Shown in pieces: positions 1 through 6,809 of a DNA stretch of 8,240 nt. This stretch comes from Roseibacillus sp. (lineage in GTDB: Bacteria > Verrucomicrobiota > Verrucomicrobiia > Verrucomicrobiales > Akkermansiaceae): positions 1 through 8,240 of the forward strand of contig PBTP01000054.1 in assembly GCA_002729275.1 (NCBI GenBank), read 5' to 3'. The notes under the pieces are model-generated. The model had not been told where the DNA came from, did not search any database, and saw only the letters and a list, made by a program, of their open reading frames with translations. Numbering within the stretch: position 1 is the stretch's first letter; every line of letters begins with the position of its first letter. Made by a program: the position numbers and the translations under genes.

Positions 1-1329
1 CTGGACGTAGCTGCCGCGATTAAAGCGGAATCGGAAGCTACGTTTTCCCCGATTGGAATATCGAGCGTTTCTCTGCCGCAGGCGATACTCAACGTTGTCG
101 TATGCGATTCCTTTATAGACGAACGTCGCACTCCAGTTAAAGGCGCTTCGGGCGTCATAGCTGTTTCGAGGAATCTGATTTCCGTCGTAGGCCACACATT
201 GATCGTAATCTCCCTGAGTAGTAAGAAGGTGATACGCGGGAAGGGTTTTGAGAACCGTATCCGAGGAGTAGGTTCGAGTGGTGGTCTCGTAGTCTGGTAG
301 TCCGTCGTAGACAAAACACGAGAAGTTCAGGGACTCATCGTCGGGAAACGGGGCAGTGGCAGAGGTTCCTTCGCGATCTCTTACGGTGATGCGATAACGG
401 ATCAGGGTGCGGTGCTCATAGGAAGTCGCTGGGATGGTGGCGGTATAAATGCTGTCGCCTGCTATTGCATCGGCTCCAAGGCCGTCATCATGCATGGCGA
501 GGGTAAGCCAATTGCGAAGGTAGGCGGGATTGGGCTGGCGAGGTCCTGTCGGATTGCTGAGAAGCTCGGAATACGATTTAGCGAGAAAGGCAGGGATATA
601 GCGCCCGGGGAGGATGAGGGCATAGGTCAGGTTTACCTCGCTGACGCCCTCGGGATCTGTGACTTTGGCAGTAACAACCAGATCTTCCGTGCCCGCAGGT
701 TGCTGGGGCTCATGGCGAACCTGACGAATGTTGGGTGGGGCGACGGGGCTATAGACGCTGTTGGCGCTGGAGGGAGTAGGAGGTCCAAGAATTCCGTTGT
801 CGCGCGAGCTTCGCCATGAGCTTCCGAGGTCGTTGTCGAGGGCGGGATTAACCAGCTCCATTGAGCTGCCTGAGCCATCCGCTGCGATGGGCCAGGGGAA
901 GTCGATGTCAAAGCTTACTCGGTCAACACGCTCCTGGGAATCGTCGACCAGTTCAACGGTTTCACCCTCGCCGCTCAAGCCGCCGCTGTAGGGTCCAAGA
1001 ACCCTGAGCTCACGCGGAGGGCCGTTAGGAGGTCTGGAGAATTCTGAGCGCAGAGTGGTAGGGTTCTCTGCCACTACGAGGTAGGATCCGGGATCAAGGA
1101 AAGTGTTTTCGGGGAATGTGAAGTCGATTCCTCCGGCGAGCTTCCAGTTGGTAAGATTTACTGCCTCTGGTCCCGGGTTGTAGAGCTCAATAAACTCGTT
1201 CGCGATATAGTTGAGATCGTTGTTGTAGTGGATTTCGTTGATTACCGGCGCAGCATGGAGAGATGCTGTCGCAAGGAGCGCTAAACAGCGTAGAACCGGA
1301 GTCTTTGGGGAGAAGGGAATTGATGGCAC
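1..1329 (-). CDS. Secreted lamin-tail-domain / CotH-like protein, C-terminus cut by window edge
   Basis: The frame is open from 1329 to base 1, giving 443 visible residues; the 3' end lies outside the window. An in-frame TGA at 1354-1356 limits the start, and no ATG lies between it and the first domain. GTG at 1327-1329 is therefore the best start (CTG at 1333-1335 is the alternative). It yields a signal peptide with core CLALLATASLHAA. Residues about 28-150 read as a lamin tail domain (PVINEIHYN, NEFIELYNPG, LTNWKLAGG, FLDPGSYLVVAENP), closed by a GILGPPTPSSAN linker at about 179-190. Residues about 200-310 look like the Ig-like linker common in verrucomicrobial proteins of this type (VTDPEGVSEVNLTY; MHDDG...AGDSIYTATIP). 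Residues 404-443 (VYKGIAYDNVEYRLR, then GKRSFRFRFNRG) match the start of a CotH kinase-like domain. The exact function is unknown; an extracellular structural or surface role is inferred. It follows the 1407-5138 gene by 77 bases on the same strand, so co-transcription is possible. Confidence 0.92.
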   Translation of the reverse strand, partial: MPSIPFSPKTPVLRCLALLATASLHAAPVINEIHYNNDLNYIANEFIELYNPGPEAVNLTNWKLAGGIDFTFPENTFLDPGSYLVVAENPTTLRSEFSRPPNGPPRELRVLGPYSGGLSGEGETVELVDDSQERVDRVSFDIDFPWPIAADGSGSSMELVNPALDNDLGSSWRSSRDNGILGPPTPSSANSVYSPVAPPNIRQVRHEPQQPAGTEDLVVTAKVTDPEGVSEVNLTYALILPGRYIPAFLAKSYSELLSNPTGPRQPNPAYLRNWLTLAMHDDGLGADAIAGDSIYTATIPATSYEHRTLIRYRITVRDREGTSATAPFPDDESLNFSCFVYDGLPDYETTTRTYSSDTVLKTLPAYHLLTTQGDYDQCVAYDGNQIPRNSYDARSAFNWSATFVYKGIAYDNVEYRLRQRNARYSNRGKRSFRFRFNRGSYVQ

Positions 1330-1406
1330 GGGCAGGTGGGGGGCTTTTGCGAATCAAGAAGCGTAACAGGATGCGTAGTCGTATTGTCGAGCGCGATTGG
1401 AGGTTG

Positions 1407-4400
1407 TCACGGTTGCTCAATAACGACTTTTCCAATGCCGGCGAGAGCCCGCGTAGTAGTGGAGCTTCCATCGGGCCACCGGACGATTACCGATACCGGG
1501 GATTCTGGGGGAGCCGGTCCGAGCCCAAACCAGCGGGCTGCTTCAGATTGACTGAGGTAACCAGACCCAGCAGTAATTTCCGATGTCTGAGTCTGGGAGG
1601 TTGCCGGAGAGGACAATGTGATGCGGGCTCCAACGGAGACAAGATTGCCAGGCTTTCCCCGGAGGCGAACCTCAAAAAGCTTGTTGCTTTGGTCACTGAC
1701 AGGAAGTTCAGAGAAGAACATTGCGGGGGAGTTGTTAACGGCAAAGGCCAGTTCGGGGCGGCCATCTAGATTGAGATCTGCAGTAGTGAGAGCGGTGGCT
1801 GCACCTGCGACCCTGATGCCGCTTCTGTCCGGTCCAGTAGCGAGAAACCTGCCTGCTCCTCTGCCATGCAGGAAAACGCCTAGGCCGGAGTCAAGGAGCC
1901 CGATCTCCGGTTGGGCTCCAAAGAAATTCTGGGCGAGGATGCAATCGGTGAGGCCATCGCCGTCAAGATCGCTGAGTAGAACGCCTTGCGCGGGGGAGAA
2001 TTGAGCGGCGCGCGGTAGCTTTGTAACGCTGAAGCGGGCTTTCCCATTATTAATGAATATGCACGATTCCAAGGTGTTAGCCTCGAGGCGCAGAGATCCG
2101 GATAAGACATCTCCGTAAAGATCGCCCAAGGTGGACCGGGCGAAGTTTTCGAAGGTTTTGAGTCTAGTGCGCAAGGCAGGCATCGCTCCACTGGAGCAAC
2201 TGAATCCTCTCCGCGGATAGCAGGTTTTTCCCTCGAACTTAGCTTCTACGATTCGCTTTCTTCCGGTGCCGTCAAAGTCGCCATAAAAGAGGAGCTCTGG
2301 TTTTTCTTTAGAGGCCTTATACGGGGTGTTGGTCCCTTGGTTGGTGACCACGTAATCAAGGTCGCCGTCGCCGTCGAGATCGCTTGAGGCAATTCCCTTC
2401 CACCACCCAAGATAAGTGGCAAGTCCAGATTCTGCAGTGGACTCAATCAGCTTGCCTTTTCTGTTGAGAAAGACCTTTACCGGCCCCCACTCGCAGCAAA
2501 CCAAGAGGTCGATCCATCCGTCGCCGTTGGCGTCTGACCAAAGGGCGCTGGATACCAGTCCTGCCTGGCCAAGGCCATCAACGGAGGCAGTCTGATCGGA
2601 GAATTTGGGTAAGAGTCCCTTTGAGTCGTTGCGAAGGAGACGGCTTTGAGGTGTTACCGGATAGGCGCCGGGGACAACCCTGCCTCCGACAAAGAGATCA
2701 ATATCCCCATCGCGATCGTAATCGGCCCCGACGACGCAGCTGCCACTGTCCCGTAAATCTGGGAGAGCACCGGGGGCATGAGTGAATTGACCTTTGCCGT
2801 CATTCAAATAGAGCCTGTCCTGCAATTGGGGAGATCCTGCTGGGGATTCCACTCCCCCGCTGACAACGTAGAGGTCGTTCCCGCCATCTGAGTTGGCGTC
2901 AAAAAAGATAGCGCCAAGATCTTCTCTTTTCGCGTGGCGAGCGAACTCCGTGCCGATGGTGTTACGGAGCAGTCCGTTGCCATCATTCATGGAGAGGATT
3001 CCGGGATGGCCTGCTCCTCCCGAGAGGTAACAATCAGCATCGCCATCTCCATCGAGGTCGCCCCACGCCATGCCGGGGCCGAGCTGAGAGTGCTTGTAGG
3101 GCAGCAGTGGTTGTGTGGCGAAATCGTCGTGAGGTGTTTCCCGGTGCGCAATCGAGCGCAGGGAGGGAGACGCCACTGGGGCGTAGCGGGTGGGCTTCCG
3201 AGCTGGTCGAGCCCACTTTGGCGGGGCTGTAGAGGGCTCTTTGATCAGATAGGTCTGGCCGGCGCTGAGGTTTTCAAGTCGTTGTAAGTGTCCTCTCTGC
3301 CACTTGACGGTGATATGCTCGATTTTTGTTTCACTACCGAGGCTGAAGTGCAACGCCGGCTGGTTGCATGAGAGGAATCCCGTTGCCGGCTGAAGGACCC
3401 GCCTCTGGAGTCTTCCGCCGCTCTGGACCCAGACGTTTGCTCCTAAGCCCAACCGATTGCCTGCCGCACCCTCGAGACGAATAGAGACTCGCCGAGAGGA
3501 GGCTGGGGTGTTGTTTCGATAGACCCTGACCTGTTCGTCGAGGCTGGCGACGATCAATTCCGCGTCCCCGTCACCATCGAGGTCGCCGGTTGCTGCCGAA
3601 TAACTCATGCCAAGGTGGTCGAGACCCCAGCTCTTACTGACATTCTCAAAATTCAGATTGCCGCGGTTTGCAAAGGCAAGATTCGCTTCCTTGCGAGGAG
3701 GATGGGATTCGTAGTAGTCCCACTCGGTTCGACCAATATAGTCCGAAACGCTTCGCTGGTCATCGGAATTATTGAAGCTGCGCGATACGCCATTGGTGAA
3801 GTAGGCGTCGACGTGCCCATCTAGATCGAAGTCCTGTAGTTTGACTGCCCATGTCCAGTCGGAGTTGGCTAGTCCTGCCTGAAAGGCTCCATCCGCGAGT
3901 TTGCCTACTCCGTTGTTCAGATAGAGGACATTGTGCATATATTGGCGAGGGACTGCGGAGAGTAAAAAAGGGCGGATAGAGGTGATCTCGCCCATCGTGG
4001 TCTTGGAGCGGTAGTGGTTAGTGCCCGCCATGTCGGCAACCAGAAGGTCAGTGCGGCCGTCCCCATCGAGATCGGCGAGATCGGCCCCCATGGAAAACCA
4101 GGGGGTGTGTGGGGCTGCCTGCCGAATAACGTCGGTGAAGGTGCCATTGCCATTATTGCGGTAGAGACGGTCCGCATCCTTAAAGTCGTTGCCGACATAG
4201 ATGTCGGGGAGGCCATCATTATCAAAGTCCCACCAGGTCACCGAGTTTCCACGGTCTCTTCCCGAGATTCCAGCTGACGCGCTGACATCCTTGAAGCGAA
4301 TCTGACCCCCGGCATCGGGTCCGTCATTGCGGAGCAGGAGGTCTTGGCGGCCCGCATTGATATAGACCTGCTTGCCGCCTGCCCGGGTCACGATTTCGTA

Positions 4401-5138
4401 ATACTTTTCGAAGCCAGCCTTAATCTTCCACTTGTTATCCACCAGCTCGACTGGGTGCTCGCTGGGACGTCCCCCCGCTCGCTTAAAATCCCGGGTAAGC
4501 AGAAAGCAGTCGAGATCTCCATCGAGGTCATAGTCACAGAAGGTGGCCATCAGGCTGGCATCCGAGATAGCGAGCCCAAAGGCTTTTGCCCTTTCCGTAA
4601 ATTTCCCAGTGCCATCGTTAATCCACAGGTGGTTGGGAGTGTCATAATTGCAGACGTGAATATCGAGGTCTCCGTCACCGTCGATATCAACGATGGTGGG
4701 GCCGGCAGACCAGGCTCCCATCGCAGAGAGGCCAGATTGGCGAGTGGCGTCGACAAACCGCAGGGGTTCTCCGGTCTGGAGGTAGATCCGATTTTCGGGA
4801 GATCCCCCGGTCAGAAAGAGATCCTGTCGGCCATCTCCATTGAGATCTCCCACCCCAATTCCCCCACAGGCGAAGGCTCCGAGGTAGATTTGCTTGAGAG
4901 GGTGGGTGGTATCGATCGGATTGATGAAATCGATGCCGGATTCCTGGGGTGAAAGGGCAGTGAAAAGGGTCTTGGCTGCTGATCCGGCATTCTGCAAAGG
5001 GAGAGAGGTGGAGACTTCCTCCCCGGGGAGAGAGCTAGCCGAAATCAGCACGGCCCCGAGCAAAAGCAGGGAGGAAGGGGCCGGGAAGCTTGGAATGGGG
5101 CTCACGAGGGTGATCTTAGGAGATAAAATGCTCCACAT
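1407..5138 (-). CDS. Exported FG-GAP/VCBS repeat protein with two ASPIC/UnbV domains (CRTAC1-like), 1243 aa
   Basis: ATG at 5136-5138 is chosen; a TTG immediately upstream (5139-5141) is possible but less likely. The N-terminus carries a hydrophobic core (SSLLLLGAVLISASS) fitting a Sec signal peptide. The body is two similar halves. Residues about 60-545 hold seven DxDxDG-type calcium loops (starting at 98, 151, 202, 304, 356, 436, 519), followed by an ASPIC/UnbV domain at about 551-635 (RLGLGANVWVQSGG, QPATGFLSCNQPALHFSLG, ITVKWQRG). Residues about 680-1145 hold seven more loops (694, 747, 806, 869, 920, 1057, 1121) plus a degenerate one at 954 (DFDGTGRKR), followed by a second ASPIC/UnbV-like domain at about 1155-1240 (SVGARITLSS, GSGYLSQSEAARWFGLG, VIVRWPDGS). 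In this family the repeats fold into integrin-like beta-propellers that bind calcium outside the cytoplasm. No catalytic motif is visible, so the role is probably binding or adhesion; the substrate is unknown. Stop TGA is at 1407-1409. It is divergent from the sulfatase and probably co-directional with the LTD/CotH gene downstream. Confidence 0.95.
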   Translation of the reverse strand: MWSILSPKITLVSPIPSFPAPSSLLLLGAVLISASSLPGEEVSTSLPLQNAGSAAKTLFTALSPQESGIDFINPIDTTHPLKQIYLGAFACGGIGVGDLNGDGRQDLFLTGGSPENRIYLQTGEPLRFVDATRQSGLSAMGAWSAGPTIVDIDGDGDLDIHVCNYDTPNHLWINDGTGKFTERAKAFGLAISDASLMATFCDYDLDGDLDCFLLTRDFKRAGGRPSEHPVELVDNKWKIKAGFEKYYEIVTRAGGKQVYINAGRQDLLLRNDGPDAGGQIRFKDVSASAGISGRDRGNSVTWWDFDNDGLPDIYVGNDFKDADRLYRNNGNGTFTDVIRQAAPHTPWFSMGADLADLDGDGRTDLLVADMAGTNHYRSKTTMGEITSIRPFLLSAVPRQYMHNVLYLNNGVGKLADGAFQAGLANSDWTWAVKLQDFDLDGHVDAYFTNGVSRSFNNSDDQRSVSDYIGRTEWDYYESHPPRKEANLAFANRGNLNFENVSKSWGLDHLGMSYSAATGDLDGDGDAELIVASLDEQVRVYRNNTPASSRRVSIRLEGAAGNRLGLGANVWVQSGGRLQRRVLQPATGFLSCNQPALHFSLGSETKIEHITVKWQRGHLQRLENLSAGQTYLIKEPSTAPPKWARPARKPTRYAPVASPSLRSIAHRETPHDDFATQPLLPYKHSQLGPGMAWGDLDGDGDADCYLSGGAGHPGILSMNDGNGLLRNTIGTEFARHAKREDLGAIFFDANSDGGNDLYVVSGGVESPAGSPQLQDRLYLNDGKGQFTHAPGALPDLRDSGSCVVGADYDRDGDIDLFVGGRVVPGAYPVTPQSRLLRNDSKGLLPKFSDQTASVDGLGQAGLVSSALWSDANGDGWIDLLVCCEWGPVKVFLNRKGKLIESTAESGLATYLGWWKGIASSDLDGDGDLDYVVTNQGTNTPYKASKEKPELLFYGDFDGTGRKRIVEAKFEGKTCYPRRGFSCSSGAMPALRTRLKTFENFARSTLGDLYGDVLSGSLRLEANTLESCIFINNGKARFSVTKLPRAAQFSPAQGVLLSDLDGDGLTDCILAQNFFGAQPEIGLLDSGLGVFLHGRGAGRFLATGPDRSGIRVAGAATALTTADLNLDGRPELAFAVNNSPAMFFSELPVSDQSNKLFEVRLRGKPGNLVSVGARITLSSPATSQTQTSEITAGSGYLSQSEAARWFGLGPAPPESPVSVIVRWPDGSSTTTRALAGIGKVVIEQP
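1752..4847 (-). repeat. Dispersed coding repeat: 15 DxDxDG calcium-loop units
   Basis: Within the 1407-5138 gene, short near-identical DNA segments recur, such as GCCGTCGCCGTCGAGATC near 2362-2379 and CCATCTCCATCGAGGTCGCC near 3044-3063 (plus-strand view). Each encodes a loop of the form D-x-D-x-D-G-x-x-D. Fourteen are near-canonical (including DLDGDGDLD, DIDGDGDLD, DYDRDGDID and DLNLDGRPE) and one is degenerate (DFDGTGRKR). They are spaced roughly 45-175 residues apart and are explained by FG-GAP/VCBS propeller blades, not by a mobile or regulatory repeat. Confidence 0.85.
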
Positions 5139-5260
5139 CAACCGATTCGCACAGGATTTGACGAGTTGGTAGCAGGCTGTTCCGTCCTTGGCGTTTTGGG
5201 ATAAAGTTCTGCTTTCCTCTCGTGTTCACGGCCTCCTTGCTCCCAGAATCCTGCGTCAAC
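5139..5260. promoter_or_regulatory. Divergent intergenic region, presumed promoters for both gene pairs
   Basis: These 122 bases separate the start of the minus-strand FG-GAP/ASPIC gene from the ATG of the plus-strand sulfatase, so the promoters of both transcription units are expected here. That is an inference from gene orientation. No -35/-10 pair with good spacing was found on either strand; the nearest plus-strand -10-like string, TAAAGT at 5202-5207, lacks a good partner. No clear operator palindrome and no strong ribosome binding site was seen next to either start. Confidence 0.35.
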
Positions 5261-6763
5261 ATGAAGTTCCTAGCCTTAACAGCATCTCTACTTTTTACCG
5301 CTCTCCTTTCTGCTGCGGAGCACCCTAATGTCGTAATCGTCTATGGAGACGATGTCGGCTACGGGGATGTTGGTGTCTATGGTGCCACCAAGATCCCCAC
5401 ACCCTTCATCGATAAGATTGCGGGGGAGGGACTGCGGTTCACTGACGGGCACTGTACGGCGGCCACCTGCACTCCCTCACGTTACTCCATGCTCACCGGG
5501 CTTTATGGATTTCGGGAAGGGGTACGAATTCTTCCCCCTAACGCGCCGCTTTGCATTCCAACGGATATTCTGACGCTGCCCAAGCTCTTCCGCCGGGCTG
5601 GCTATAAGACAGGGGTGGTCGGCAAGTGGCACCTCGGACTGGGTGCTAAGGGTAGTCCGGTGAACTGGAATGGGGATGTCAAGCCGGGCCCTTTGCAAGT
5701 TGGGTTCGACTACTCCTTTCTCCTGCCATCAACGAACGACCGGGTTCCCTGTGTCTATCTCGAGAACTACCGGGTGGTGAACCTGGACCCCTCCGATCCG
5801 CTTTATGTGAACACCGCTCCGGAAGGGCATAAGAGCACGGTCTATCCCTACGGTCGAACCAACCCCGAGGCGGAGACCTATTACCCGGGCGATCATCAGC
5901 ACAGCGAGACCGTGATCAACGGGATTGGTCGTATCGGTAAGATGTGGGGTGGAAAGTCGGCGCTCTGGAATGACGAGACCATGGCCGATGAGTTTGCGGT
6001 GCAGGCCCGTAAGTTTCTTGAGCGACAGAAGAAGGAGAAACCCTTTTTCCTCTACGTTTCCTCTCAGGATATCCACGTGCCACGTGCCCCGCATCCGCGG
6101 TTTCAAGGTAAGACCAAGTTAGGAAAGCGGGGAGATGCGATGGTGCAGTTTGACTGGATGGTCGGAGCGGTCTCGCAGGCTCTCGAAGACACCGGCTTTG
6201 CGGAAAACACCATCTTCATCGTCTCTTCCGACAATGGGCCTGTTTACGATGACGGGTACACTGATGGCTCCACGGTGCGTAAGTCCACTGAGGAGTCTGA
6301 CCAGGGGCACGATGGCTCCGGGCCCTACCGAGGAGGGAAATATCAGATTTATGAGGGAGGGACCCGGGTGCCGTTTCTCGTGCGGTGGCCGGCGAGAATC
6401 AAGCCCGGGGTGTCCTCGGCTCTGGTGAGCCAGATTGACTTTGTTGCTTCCTTCGCTGATCTGCTCGGGATCGAGCTTAAGGAGGGAGAAGCTCGTGACA
6501 GTCGGAGCTCTCTCTCCGCCTTTTTGGGTGAGAGCGAGATGGGAGTGCCATTCACCTTAGAAGAGGCGGGGTGGCAGGTGGCCATTCGTTCGGGGAGCTG
6601 GAAGTTTATCCCCGGACAGAAGAAGAAAGAAGCCCAACTCTACGATCTGTCGAAGGATGTGGGCGAGCAGAACAACGTCCGGACCAAGCATCCCGAGATT
6701 GCTAAGCGCCTTGCAAGCCAGCTTTCTGCGTTGCGGAAAGGAAAGGGATTGCGAAGTGAGTAG
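5261..6763 (+). CDS. Secreted formylglycine-dependent sulfatase (arylsulfatase A type), 500 aa
   Basis: This protein hydrolyses sulfate esters, most likely on a sulfated polysaccharide or other extracellular compound; the exact substrate cannot be read from the sequence. The frame extends to GTG at 5222. ATG at 5261 is preferred because it gives a textbook signal peptide (MKFLALTASLLFTALLSAAE) followed at once by the sulfatase fold (PNVVIVYGDDVGYGD). All expected active-site residues are visible: calcium ligands D30, D31, D324 and N325 (SSDNG); the C-x-P-S-R signature CTPSR with C70 as the residue oxidised to formylglycine and R74; K122 and H124 in VGKWHLG; H272 in SSQDIHVP; and K360 in GGKYQIYEGGTR. 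The spacing follows human arylsulfatase A closely at the N-terminus (D29, D30, C69, R73). The C-terminal QLYDLSKDVGEQNNV segment is typical of the family, and the length is normal. Maturation requires a formylglycine-generating enzyme encoded elsewhere. Stop TAG at 6761-6763 lies 46 bases before the next gene, with no hairpin between, so an operon is plausible. Confidence 0.96.
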   Translation: MKFLALTASLLFTALLSAAEHPNVVIVYGDDVGYGDVGVYGATKIPTPFIDKIAGEGLRFTDGHCTAATCTPSRYSMLTGLYGFREGVRILPPNAPLCIPTDILTLPKLFRRAGYKTGVVGKWHLGLGAKGSPVNWNGDVKPGPLQVGFDYSFLLPSTNDRVPCVYLENYRVVNLDPSDPLYVNTAPEGHKSTVYPYGRTNPEAETYYPGDHQHSETVINGIGRIGKMWGGKSALWNDETMADEFAVQARKFLERQKKEKPFFLYVSSQDIHVPRAPHPRFQGKTKLGKRGDAMVQFDWMVGAVSQALEDTGFAENTIFIVSSDNGPVYDDGYTDGSTVRKSTEESDQGHDGSGPYRGGKYQIYEGGTRVPFLVRWPARIKPGVSSALVSQIDFVASFADLLGIELKEGEARDSRSSLSAFLGESEMGVPFTLEEAGWQVAIRSGSWKFIPGQKKKEAQLYDLSKDVGEQNNVRTKHPEIAKRLASQLSALRKGKGLRSE

Positions 6764-6809
6764 AAAGCGGAGCTTGGAACTAGCACTCTGGCACACTACG
6801 TTTTGAATC

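Noticed and set aside
412..819. Plus-strand 135-residue open frame
   Set aside because: It is antisense to the LTD/CotH gene, whose frame carries clear domain motifs throughout.
1263..1769. Plus-strand 168-residue open frame
   Set aside because: It is antisense to the ends of two well-supported minus-strand genes, has low-complexity arginine-rich content and no recognisable domain.
4344..4952. Plus-strand 202-residue open frame
   Set aside because: It lies wholly antisense to the FG-GAP/ASPIC gene; its open length and repeated isoleucine/valine/glutamate pattern come from the reverse of the DxDxDG-coding repeats.
5222..5260. Upstream GTG start for the sulfatase, adding 13 residues
   Set aside because: The extension places MFTASLLPESCVN before an already ideal signal peptide starting at ATG 5261; no ribosome binding site favours it.
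5142..5260. Candidate promoters such as TAAAGT (5202-5207) on plus and a CTTTAT-type -10 on minus
   Set aside because: Neither has a convincing -35 element at 16-18 bases; chance matches are expected in this length.
6764..6809. Terminator between the sulfatase and SGNH genes
   Set aside because: No stem-loop followed by a T-run is visible in the 46 bases; read-through is more likely.
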